From the NCBI RefSeq assembly GCF_023074175.1, contig NZ_JADPKS010000037.1, positions 62,001 through 126,000 of the forward strand: a DNA stretch of 64,000 nt, read 5' to 3'. The position numbers and the translations under genes are program-made. Source of the stretch: Bradyrhizobium sp. 139 (GTDB lineage Bacteria > Pseudomonadota > Alphaproteobacteria > Rhizobiales > Xanthobacteraceae). Positions within the stretch are counted from its first letter, which is position 1, and every line of letters starts with the position of its first letter. Below are positions 8,746 to 16,451 of the stretch, piece after piece. Below the pieces are notes generated by a model. That model did no database searches. It was not told where the DNA came from and worked only from the letters and a program-made list of their open reading frames with translations.

Positions 8746-11700
8746 TCAATCGGAGGCGTGCATCTTAGCCGACGCTGGTGCGTCGAGTTCAGTGAACCGC
8801 CGCTCGACCTCGGCTTTCGCCTTCACGATCGCGGCATCCTTCACCGGGCCGTAGCCGCGGATATCCAGCGGGACCTTTGCGATTGCAAGGAGATCGGGCA
8901 GATGCGCCGCGTCGAGCCTAGTGAGCATCCGTTCAATCAGGTACTGGTACCAGGTGATCAGCTCCCGTTCCGCGCGCCGCTCGGCCGTGTAGCCGAACGG
9001 ATCGAACGGCGTCCCGCGCAACGCCTTGAGCCGCGCAAGCGCGGAGAGCGGCGCCTGGATCCGCTGACCGAAGGCACGCTTGCGTGGGCGGCCGCGAGCG
9101 TCGCGCCCGGACGGCAGGAATGGCGGGGCTAGGTGATACTGGACGCTGAAGTCGCCCTCGAATTCGCGCTTCAGCTCGTCGAGAAAGCCGGTCTGCATGT
9201 GCAGGCGCGCCACCTCGTACTCGTCCTTGTAGGCCATCAGCTTGAACAGGGCGCGGGCGACCGCCTCGGTCAGCGCCTCGCTGTCGAGGACGACTTCGGC
9301 GTTGCGGACTTTTGCGACGATTGTCCGATAGCGCGCTGCATAGGCATCGTCTTGATAGGCAGTGAGAAAATCGGCACGGCGGTCGATCAGCCGGTCGAGC
9401 GTCTCGGCCTCGGGCGCCGCGTCCGTCTTCGGCAGAAAGTCCGGATCCGCTGCGGCTATCCGGCCCCAGGCAAAGGCCTGCTTGTTGCGCTCGACCGCGA
9501 CGCCGTTGAGCTCGATCGCGCGCAGCAGCGCTTGCAGCGAAATCGGAACCAGTCCGCGCTGCCACGCAAAGCCCAGCATGATGATGTTGGCATAGACGGC
9601 ATCGCCGAGCAGCTGCTCGGCGAGCGCGTTGGCGTTGATCGTGTCAAGATTGCCGTCTCCGATCACGCGGCCGATCGCGCGCAGGCGGGCAGGCGAGGCG
9701 AGATCGGCGTCGCGGAAGCGGACGACGTCGCCGGTCGGCATCTCCGCGCTGTTAACAGCGGCGCGCGTGCCGCGGCGATAGGTGCCGGACGCCTTTGGCG
9801 AGGAGCTGACGACGAGATCGCAGCCGATCAACGCATCGGCTGATCCCTGGTCGATGCGCACCTGGTGCAGTGCCTCGGGAGTCGCGGCAAGACGGATGTA
9901 GCTCAGCACAGGTCCGAACTTCTGCGCAAATCCGGTGAAGTCGAGCACCGAGATGCCGCGACGTTCCAGATGCGCGGCCATGCCGATCAGCGCGCCAACC
10001 GTGATCACGCCTGTGCCGCCGACGCCGGTGACGAGCAGGTCGTAGGGGCGGTCGAGCGTTGCGGAAGCGGGCAGGGGTAGCGTGGCGGCACGGCCGATCG
10101 CGTCGATCTGGCTCGCGCTCTTCTTCCGGCGTGTCGCGCCTTCCACGGTGACGAAGCTGGGGCAAAAACCGTTGAGACAGGAAAAATCCTTGTTGCAGGC
10201 CGAGAGATTGATCTGGCGCTTGCGGCCAAACGGCGTTTCCTTCGGCTCGACGCTGAGGCAGTTGGACTCGACCGAGCAGTCGCCGCAGCCTTCGCAGACG
10301 AGATCGTTGATGTAGGCAAAGCGTTTCGGGTCGGCCATCTGCCCGCGCTTGCGCCGCCGCCGCTTCTCCGTGGCGCAGGTCTGCTGATAGATCAGGACGG
10401 ATACTCCGGAAATCTCGCGCAGCTCGCGTTGCACGGCGTCCATCTCCTCGCGCGGGTGAATGGTGACGCCGTCGGGCAGATCCCCGGACGCAAACTGCGA
10501 GGGATCGTCCGATACCAGCGCGATGCGCTCAACGCCTTCGGCGCGCACGCTGTGCGCGATCGCATGCACGCTGACGGGACCGTCGACCGGCTGGCCGCCG
10601 GTCATCGCCACGGCATCGTTGAACAGGATCTTGTAGGTGATGTTGGCTTTTGCGGCGATGGCCTGGCGGATCGCCATCGAGCCCGAATGATAATAGGTGC
10701 CTTCGCCGAGATTCTGGAAGACGTGCCTGTTGCCGGTAAATTTTGATGACGCCGCCCAGTTGACGCCTTCGCCGCCCATCTGGATCAGCGACGAGGTCTC
10801 GCGGTCCATCCAGCTTGCCATGAAGTGGCAGCCGATGCCGGCCAGCGCCTTCGAGCCTTCCGGCACTTTTGTCGATGTGTTGTGCGGACATCCCGAGCAG
10901 AAATAGGGTGTGCGCGTCGCGCCTGAGACGTTGATCGTGCGCTCGGCTTCCGGCAACAGCGTGGCTGCACGCGCAGCCAGATTGAGGCCCGGAAACATCG
11001 GATCGAGCCGCCGCGCCAGCACGGACGCGAGCGCACGCGGCGACAATTCGCCGATCCAGGAGATCAGCCGCGCGCCGGTCTCGTCGTGCTTGCCGACCAT
11101 GCGCTCGGGCTTGGCGCCGGGGTAGTCGTAGAAATATTCCTTGAACTGGCTCTCGATGATGCCGCGCTTCTCCTCGACCACCAAAATCTCGCGCTTGCCT
11201 TTGACGAAGTCCATGGCGTCATGCAGCGCCAGCGGCCAGACTATGCCGACCTTGTAGACGTCGATGCCGATGCTGCGGCAGGCCGCCTCATCGAGGCCCA
11301 TCAGCCGCAGCGCCTCCATTAGGTCGAGATGCGCCTTTCCCGTGGTGACGATGCCGTAGGTGGCATTGGGAACGTCGTAGATGTGACGGTCGATCGGATT
11401 GTCTTTTGCGAAGGCGTAGACCGCGTGCTTCTTCGCCTCCAGCCGCTCCTCGATCTGCGGGCCCGGCAGATCCGGCCAGCGATAATGCAGGCCGCCGGGC
11501 GGCGGCGTGAAGTCCGGCGTGCGGAAGGCGCGCGGCGGGCGCAGCGCGACGGATGCACCTGACTCGACAATCTCCGAGATCGCCTTGAAGCCGACCCACA
11601 TGCCGGAGAAGCGGCTCAGCGCGTAGCCGTATTCGCCGAATTCGAGATACTCGCTGACGCTTGCGGGGTGCAGTGTCGGCATGAACCAGCTCATGAAAGC

Positions 11701-12195
11701 GACGTCGGATTGGTGCGGCATCGAGGACGAGACGCAGCCATGGTCATCGCCGGCGACCACCAGCACGCCGCCATGCGGCGAGGAACCGTAGGCGTTGCCG
11801 TGCTTGAGCGCATCGCCGGAGCGATCGACGCCGGGGCCCTTGCCGTACCAGAGCCCGAACACGCCATCGACTTCGCGATCTGCCTGCGTTTCGACCTGCT
11901 GTGAGCCGAGCACCGCGGTTGCCGCGAGGTCTTCGTTCACCGCCGGCAGAAATTCGATGCGGTCCCGCTTGAGCCGCTCCTGGATGCGCCAGAGCTCGAG
12001 ATCGACGCCGCCGAGCGGCGAGCCGCGATAGCCGGAGATGAAGCCGGCGGTGTTCAGCCCGGCGGCGCGGTCGCGCCGTGCCTGGTCGAGCGCGATGCGG
12101 ACGATGGCCTGTGTGCCCGTGAGGAAGGCACGGCCCTCAGCGCGGTCGTAGCGGTCGGAGAGTTCATAGGCGTCGAGTGATGGAATGGCGTCCAT
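8746..12195 (-). CDS. Indolepyruvate ferredoxin oxidoreductase, fused alpha/beta/gamma form
   Basis: 1149-residue cytoplasmic enzyme that oxidatively decarboxylates aryl-pyruvates (indolepyruvate, phenylpyruvate) to acyl-CoA, passing electrons to ferredoxin. The N-terminal pyrimidine-binding part has SGYRGSPLGGVD. The TPP/Mg part lies around residues 430-560 (PYFCSGCPHNTS, GCHFMASWMDR, GGEGVNW). A 4Fe-4S segment near residues 635-690 has CEGCGDCSVESNC and CNKDFSCLNGFCP. The gamma domain has VTGVGGTGVITVG. Length and order match single-chain IOR proteins of proteobacteria. The gene is divergent from a damaged Lrp/AsnC regulator gene, with an operator-like dyad between them. Confidence 0.95.
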   Translation of the reverse strand: MDAIPSLDAYELSDRYDRAEGRAFLTGTQAIVRIALDQARRDRAAGLNTAGFISGYRGSPLGGVDLELWRIQERLKRDRIEFLPAVNEDLAATAVLGSQQVETQADREVDGVFGLWYGKGPGVDRSGDALKHGNAYGSSPHGGVLVVAGDDHGCVSSSMPHQSDVAFMSWFMPTLHPASVSEYLEFGEYGYALSRFSGMWVGFKAISEIVESGASVALRPPRAFRTPDFTPPPGGLHYRWPDLPGPQIEERLEAKKHAVYAFAKDNPIDRHIYDVPNATYGIVTTGKAHLDLMEALRLMGLDEAACRSIGIDVYKVGIVWPLALHDAMDFVKGKREILVVEEKRGIIESQFKEYFYDYPGAKPERMVGKHDETGARLISWIGELSPRALASVLARRLDPMFPGLNLAARAATLLPEAERTINVSGATRTPYFCSGCPHNTSTKVPEGSKALAGIGCHFMASWMDRETSSLIQMGGEGVNWAASSKFTGNRHVFQNLGEGTYYHSGSMAIRQAIAAKANITYKILFNDAVAMTGGQPVDGPVSVHAIAHSVRAEGVERIALVSDDPSQFASGDLPDGVTIHPREEMDAVQRELREISGVSVLIYQQTCATEKRRRRKRGQMADPKRFAYINDLVCEGCGDCSVESNCLSVEPKETPFGRKRQINLSACNKDFSCLNGFCPSFVTVEGATRRKKSASQIDAIGRAATLPLPASATLDRPYDLLVTGVGGTGVITVGALIGMAAHLERRGISVLDFTGFAQKFGPVLSYIRLAATPEALHQVRIDQGSADALIGCDLVVSSSPKASGTYRRGTRAAVNSAEMPTGDVVRFRDADLASPARLRAIGRVIGDGNLDTINANALAEQLLGDAVYANIIMLGFAWQRGLVPISLQALLRAIELNGVAVERNKQAFAWGRIAAADPDFLPKTDAAPEAETLDRLIDRRADFLTAYQDDAYAARYRTIVAKVRNAEVVLDSEALTEAVARALFKLMAYKDEYEVARLHMQTGFLDELKREFEGDFSVQYHLAPPFLPSGRDARGRPRKRAFGQRIQAPLSALARLKALRGTPFDPFGYTAERRAERELITWYQYLIERMLTRLDAAHLPDLLAIAKVPLDIRGYGPVKDAAIVKAKAEVERRFTELDAPASAKMHASD

Positions 12196-12298
12196 GGCGG
12201 ACCCTCGCGCGGCGTCCCTGCCGTAGCGCGAAGGTAAGCCTGGGGCGGTGGTAGGTCTTACCTTTCCTTACCTGAGCGCGCGCCTATTCTGGTAGAAT

Positions 12299-12325
12299 CC
12301 ACCGGTATAAGCTAAGAACCGGTGG
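12299..12325. promoter_or_regulatory. Operator-like dyad for the Lrp/AsnC regulator
   Basis: A perfect 8-bp inverted repeat, CCACCGGT and ACCGGTGG, with an 11-base spacer. It lies 24 bases before the ATG of the Lrp/AsnC gene and about 100 bases upstream of the divergent oxidoreductase gene. Size and spacing suit an Lrp dimer. A nearby AGGTCTTACCT element (12253-12263) may add to the control region. Confidence 0.65.
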
Positions 12326-12348
12326 GATAATCCGATTTGGCGGGCCTC

Positions 12349-12802
12349 ATGATCGAAGACCAGGACACCCGGATTCTTGCCTATCTCCAGAAGGACGGCC
12401 GCGCCACCAATCAGCAACTCGCGGAGGAGGTCGGCATGTCCACCTCGGCGTGCTGGCGGCGGGTGCGCGCGCTGGAGGAGAGCGGCGTCATCCGTGGCTA
12501 TGCGGCGCTGGTCGCGCGCGAGCAGGCGGGCTTTGCGATGTCGGCCATCCTCCACGTCTCGCTGGAGCGGCACGATGCCAAATTCGTTGACGAGTTCGTT
12601 TCGGGTAACCAAGCGGCGCGAGGTGCTGGAATGTTTCGCGACCACGGGCGATGCCGACTATCATTTGCGCGTCGTCGTGCAGGACATGGCGGCCTACAAC
12701 CGCTTCCTCGACGAGTTCATGTTCCGTATTCCCGGCATCCGCTACGTCAGGAGCAACGTGGTGCTGAAGGAGATCAAGACCGGCGTAGCGCTGCCGTTTT
12801 GA
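12349..12802 (+). pseudogene. Lrp/AsnC-family regulator interrupted by a frameshift
   Basis: The first frame (from ATG 12349, or TTG 12337) encodes a normal Lrp helix-turn-helix domain: EDQDTRILAYLQKDGRATNQ, then EEVGMSTSACWRRVRALEESG, ending in the start of the RAM domain, HVSLERHDAKFVDEFV. About position 12600 the family sequence moves to the next frame and continues TKRREVLECFATTGDADYHL to the natural end VALPF at 12802. This equals one extra base or two missing bases near the GTTTCGGGT segment. The unshifted frame runs on to 12813 as unrelated sequence. Either the gene is broken or this is a sequence error; programmed frameshifting is unlikely because no slippery heptamer is seen. Confidence 0.85.
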
Positions 12803-12816
12803 AGATACGGTAGCTT

Positions 12817-12906
12817 CGTAGGATGGTAGAGCGATAGCGAAACCCATCAAGGTCTTTCCGAGACGAGCGTGGATGATGGGTTTCGCTGCGCTCTACCCAT
12901 CCTACG
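12817..12906. repeat. Long REP-like palindrome, CGTAGGATGG type
   Basis: Left arm CGTAGGATGG, then AGAGCG and GCGAAACCCATC; right arm GATGGGTTTCGC, GCGCTCTACCCATCC, ending CCTACG. Arms of about 33 bases are nearly complementary around a 25-base centre. The terminal CGTAGG(A/G)TGGG resembles the REPs flanking the RAYT gene at 36.1 kb, so they may belong to one superfamily. It lies between the convergent Lrp remnant and the FAH gene. Confidence 0.8.
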
Positions 12907-12916
12907 GTATCGCCAG

Positions 12917-13702
12917 CTAGCGCTGCTCCCGCACAAACCTGTTGCGCAACGTCCCGATACCGGTGATGTCGATCTCCACGACATCGCCGTGCTTGATATC
13001 AGGCGATGCACCGTCCGTGCCCATCCAGATCACGTCACCGGGCCAAAGCGTGAAATACCTGGTAAGCTCGACCAGGAACGGCACCACGCCAAAGATCATG
13101 TCGTTGGTGTGGAAGCGGTTGGTCTCCTTGCCGTTGACCCGGACGATGGTTTGCATTTTGGCGAGATCGACCTCGGTTTCGATCCACGGGCCCATCGGCT
13201 TGAACGTGTCGGCGTTCTTCGAGCGCCACAGGCTGCGGTCGGTCTTCTGCCAGCTGCGTTCGCTGACGTCGTTGCCGATGGTGTAGCCGAACACGCACTC
13301 CATCGCGTCTTGTTTGGTAAGATGCTTCACCTTCTTGCCGATGACCACGACGAGCTCGCCCTCATAGTGGATCTTGTCCGTCGCAAACGACGGGATCACG
13401 ACGTCCTCGTCATGCGCGATCAGCGCGTTCTGGGCACGGTAGCCGATCTCGGGTCTGTCAGGAACGGCCGGCACCTCGCCGCGCTTGTCGGCGGCTTCCT
13501 TCAGGTGCTTCAGATAGTTCAAGCCGACGCAATAGAAGGTGCGCGGGATCAGCGGCAGCTCGATCTTCACGTTGGCCAGCGGATGCGTGCGCGAGGTGCG
13601 CTGCCATTCGCCAAAGGGATCGCCCTCGACCGCGATCACTTGGTCGCCCTCGATGATCCCCCAGGACGTCTTGTCCGAGGTGGTGAATTTCAGCCAGCGC
13701 AT
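12917..13702 (-). CDS. Fumarylacetoacetate hydrolase (FAH) family protein
   Basis: 261-residue metal-dependent hydrolase, isomerase or decarboxylase of beta-dicarbonyl compounds. The metal site is shown by HYEGELVVVIGKK (ExE pattern) and a downstream aspartate in GYTIGNDVSERSW. The loop YCVGLNYLKHLKEAAD and the C-terminal PGDVIWMGTDGASP are typical. It is the last gene of a minus-strand set with a flavin monooxygenase and an Ldh-family dehydrogenase, 13 bases after the monooxygenase stop. Exact substrate is unknown; catabolism of a cyclic or aromatic acid is a reasonable guess from the neighbours. Confidence 0.9.
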   Translation of the reverse strand: MRWLKFTTSDKTSWGIIEGDQVIAVEGDPFGEWQRTSRTHPLANVKIELPLIPRTFYCVGLNYLKHLKEAADKRGEVPAVPDRPEIGYRAQNALIAHDEDVVIPSFATDKIHYEGELVVVIGKKVKHLTKQDAMECVFGYTIGNDVSERSWQKTDRSLWRSKNADTFKPMGPWIETEVDLAKMQTIVRVNGKETNRFHTNDMIFGVVPFLVELTRYFTLWPGDVIWMGTDGASPDIKHGDVVEIDITGIGTLRNRFVREQR

Positions 13703-13715
13703 GTCGGATCCTCCA

Positions 13716-15083
13716 TTATTCCGCGGCAGCGCGCGGCTGCACCTTCCAGGCTCCGGCGGCGGGCCGCTTCAGCCCGAGATTTTCTCGCAGCGTCTTGCCG
13801 CGATAGTCCTTCTGAAACAGCCCGCGGCGCTGCAATTCCGGTACGATATGTTGCACGAAATCGGCGTAGGAGCCGGGCACATAGGTCGCGGCGATGACGA
13901 ACCCGTCGCAACCGCGCTCGACGAACATCTCTTCCAATTTGTCGGCGATCTCCCTGGGGCCGCCGACCATTGCGTCCTGCACCTGGCCGCGGCCGGAGAA
14001 GGTGACGAAGTCGCGCGCGCTTGGATTGCTCTTGCCGGAATTCTTCAGCACGCCGTCGCGGATGCCCAAAATTCCCTGCATGCTCTTCAGCTCGTCCGTC
14101 GTCAGCGGCGCGTCGAGATCCTTGGAGGCGAAATCGTAGTTGAGCGCTTCGGCCAGCAGCGACAGCGCGTCGATCTGCCGCGGCAGCTTGTTGATCCGCG
14201 CCATCTTGTCTTCGGCCTCCGTCTTGGTCGCGGCGCAGACCGGCGTGGTCAGGTTGCAAAGGAACATCTGGTCGGGATCGCGGCCGGCTTTCGCGGCCTC
14301 GTTGCGGACGGCGGCATAGCCTTCCTTGGCGCCGGCGAGATTTCGCACGGCGGTGAAGATTACCTCGCCCCATCGGCCTGCAAAGCGCTGGCCGCGGCCG
14401 GATGCGCCGGCCTGGATGATGACAGGATGGCCCTGATCCGAGCGCGGCACGGTGAATGGTCCGCGCGACTTGAAGGCAAGCCCTTTGTGATCGAGCCGCT
14501 TCACCTTGGCCGGATCGGCAAAGCGGCCGCTCTGCTTGTCCATGATGAGCGCGCCGTCCTCCCAGGTGTCCCAATGGCCAAGCACGACCTCCATGAACTC
14601 GTCGGCGCGGTCGTAGCGCGAATCATGTTCGGGATGAGAATCGCGGCCCATGTTGAGGGCTTCGCCATCATTGAGCGAGGTCACGACGTTCCAGCCCGCG
14701 CGCCCGCCGGACATCAAATCGAGCGTCGCGAAGCGGCGCGCAACATCGAACGGCTCGTAATAGGTGGTCGAGCAGGTCGCGCCTAACCCGAGCTTGTCGG
14801 TGACCAAGCCCATTGTCGTCAGCACGATCAGCGGATCCATCTTCACGCAGCGGATGCCGTATTCGACGGTATGAGCATGATCGTTGCCGTAGCGGTCCGG
14901 CATCGCCAGCCGATCGTCGAAGAAGGCCATGTGGAACTTGCCGGCTTCGAGAATTCTGGCGATCTCTTGATAATAATCCGCCGACATCGAATCGTCGCGC
15001 GAGTCGGGATGCCGCCACGAGCTCGGCAGATTCGTGCAGTTCTGCGCCTGGAGGAAGCCGACCAGTACCATCTGCCGCGTCAT
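13716..15083 (-). CDS. LLM-class flavin-dependent monooxygenase (NtaA/SnaA/DszA family)
   Basis: 455-residue bacterial-luciferase-like TIM barrel that uses reduced FMN from a separate reductase. The start is the ATG at 15083 (MTRQMVLVGFLQAQNC); the frame stays open upstream but that part is the tail of the preceding gene. Family landmarks include FHMAFFDDRLAMPD, ARRFATLDLMSGGRAGWNVV (a hallmark of the nitrilotriacetate-monooxygenase branch), GHPVIIQAGASGRGQ and DFVTFSGRGQVQDAMVGGP. Relatives cleave C-N or C-S bonds. It is flanked by FAH and Ldh-family genes on the same strand. No flavin reductase gene is near. Confidence 0.9.
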   Translation of the reverse strand: MTRQMVLVGFLQAQNCTNLPSSWRHPDSRDDSMSADYYQEIARILEAGKFHMAFFDDRLAMPDRYGNDHAHTVEYGIRCVKMDPLIVLTTMGLVTDKLGLGATCSTTYYEPFDVARRFATLDLMSGGRAGWNVVTSLNDGEALNMGRDSHPEHDSRYDRADEFMEVVLGHWDTWEDGALIMDKQSGRFADPAKVKRLDHKGLAFKSRGPFTVPRSDQGHPVIIQAGASGRGQRFAGRWGEVIFTAVRNLAGAKEGYAAVRNEAAKAGRDPDQMFLCNLTTPVCAATKTEAEDKMARINKLPRQIDALSLLAEALNYDFASKDLDAPLTTDELKSMQGILGIRDGVLKNSGKSNPSARDFVTFSGRGQVQDAMVGGPREIADKLEEMFVERGCDGFVIAATYVPGSYADFVQHIVPELQRRGLFQKDYRGKTLRENLGLKRPAAGAWKVQPRAAAE

Positions 15084-15105
15084 GCTGCTGTTCTCCAAAA
15101 TTCCG

Positions 15106-16158
15106 TCAGGCCAGATCGAGGACGGTGTCGAGCCGGTACTCGCGCGCCAGCGCGCGCAGCTTCTCCCAGGTCGCACCCTCGATCTCAATGCCGTCGCGCA
15201 GGCGTTGCTGCTCGCGCAGCCCCTCGATCTCGCCGGGATAGAACACGCCCTTGCTACCGTCAGAGGGCGGCGTCGATTTCAGATAGCGCGCGAATTCGGT
15301 GACCTCGCGCTTGAATTCCTTCAGCGGGCGGAACGCAGCGACGTTGAACACCGCCATGAAGCATCCGTCATTGTGACGTCCCGTCGGTTCGACGCCGAAG
15401 CCGAGACCGGTGAGCAGGCCGCATAGCACCTCGACCATCGCGGCGAGGCCACTGCCCTTGTAGCCCTCGGTGCCGCCGAGCGGCAGCAGCGCGCCACCCT
15501 TGCGATATTGCGTGGGGTCGGTGGTGTGCCGTCCCTCGGCATCGATGATCCACCCAGTCGGAATCTCCTCGCCGCGGGCGACTGCGAGCTGGATCTTGCC
15601 GGCCGCGACCGCCGAGGTTGCCATGTCCAGGTAGAACGGCGCGTCGAGATCGGACGGCACCGCGATCGAGATCGGGTTTGTGCCGAGCCTAGCCTCCTTG
15701 CCTCCGAACGGCGCCACGTGCTTCGGCGAGCGGCCGGAATCCGCCGTCGCAATCCCGATCATGCCGTCGCGCATCGCCATCAGCGGATACGCGGCGAGGC
15801 GGCCGACATGACTTTGGCGGAACACGGTGCAGGCGGCGACGTTCGCCGTCTTCGCCTTCTCGATCGTCAGCGCCATCGCCTTGGCGTTGACATGGAAGCC
15901 GAAGCCCCACTGGCCGTCGATCACGGTCGTGGTCGGCGATTCCCGGACGATGGACCATTTCGCGCCGGGAACGATGTGGCCAGCCTTGATGCGGTCGATG
16001 TAGGTCGGAACCGCGATCACGCCGTGGGAGTCATGGCCGGCGAGATTGGCGTTGATGCAGCCGACAGCCACCGCATCGGCCTCTTCCTCGGAAGCTCCGG
16101 CGGCGCGGAGCAGTGCTGCGCTGATGCGCGTGAGGCGGTCGGCCTCGACGATGGGCAT
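15106..16158 (-). CDS. Ldh-family (malate/L-lactate/ureidoglycolate-type) NAD(P)-dependent dehydrogenase
   Basis: About 350 residues. Family motifs are GHDSHGVIAVPTYIDRI, DGQWGFGFHVNAKAM, TVFRQSHVGRLAAYPLMAM, FGGKEARLGTNPISIAVPSD and GGTEGYKGSGLAAMVE. These enzymes reduce or oxidise 2-oxo/2-hydroxy acids or imines and have a non-Rossmann nucleotide fold. The ATG at 16158 was chosen because GAGGAA lies six bases upstream and the translation then starts at the conserved first helix; in-frame starts at 16173, 16206 and 16233 are possible. First gene of the three-gene catabolic set. Confidence 0.88.
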   Translation of the reverse strand: MPIVEADRLTRISAALLRAAGASEEEADAVAVGCINANLAGHDSHGVIAVPTYIDRIKAGHIVPGAKWSIVRESPTTTVIDGQWGFGFHVNAKAMALTIEKAKTANVAACTVFRQSHVGRLAAYPLMAMRDGMIGIATADSGRSPKHVAPFGGKEARLGTNPISIAVPSDLDAPFYLDMATSAVAAGKIQLAVARGEEIPTGWIIDAEGRHTTDPTQYRKGGALLPLGGTEGYKGSGLAAMVEVLCGLLTGLGFGVEPTGRHNDGCFMAVFNVAAFRPLKEFKREVTEFARYLKSTPPSDGSKGVFYPGEIEGLREQQRLRDGIEIEGATWEKLRALAREYRLDTVLDLA

Positions 16159-16451
16159 GGCGTTCCTCGGCATTGTGCCCTTAACGGGCTGCTTGTTGGG
16201 AGCCATCGTCTCAAAGCGCGGGAGCGATATCAATCACTCCTAAACCAATACAGGGCTGCAAATTCGTAGAGAGAACGCGCCTTGGTCGAAGATTCCTCCC
16301 GCGCGACGGTATTCCCGACAGTTTGGCGCCTGCCGTTCGCAGCTCGTTCACTTTGATCGAGGGTTTGCAGCGCGCAATAACGACCACTTAGGCGCTCGCC
16401 GTTCATAAAGCACTCGGGAAAATTAGGCAGAAATGCCCGGGAGTTGAGATC
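16159..16451. other. Divergent intergenic region between the Ldh-family and GAF-GGDEF-EAL genes
   Basis: About 290 bases without a credible gene. It must hold the divergent promoters of both flanking genes, but I see no strong consensus promoter, palindrome or terminator. Confidence 0.6.

Noticed and set aside
7281..8768. Antisense open frame of 495 codons opposite the amidase
   Set aside because: Shadow of a clearly conserved amidase; composition is typical of high-GC antisense frames.
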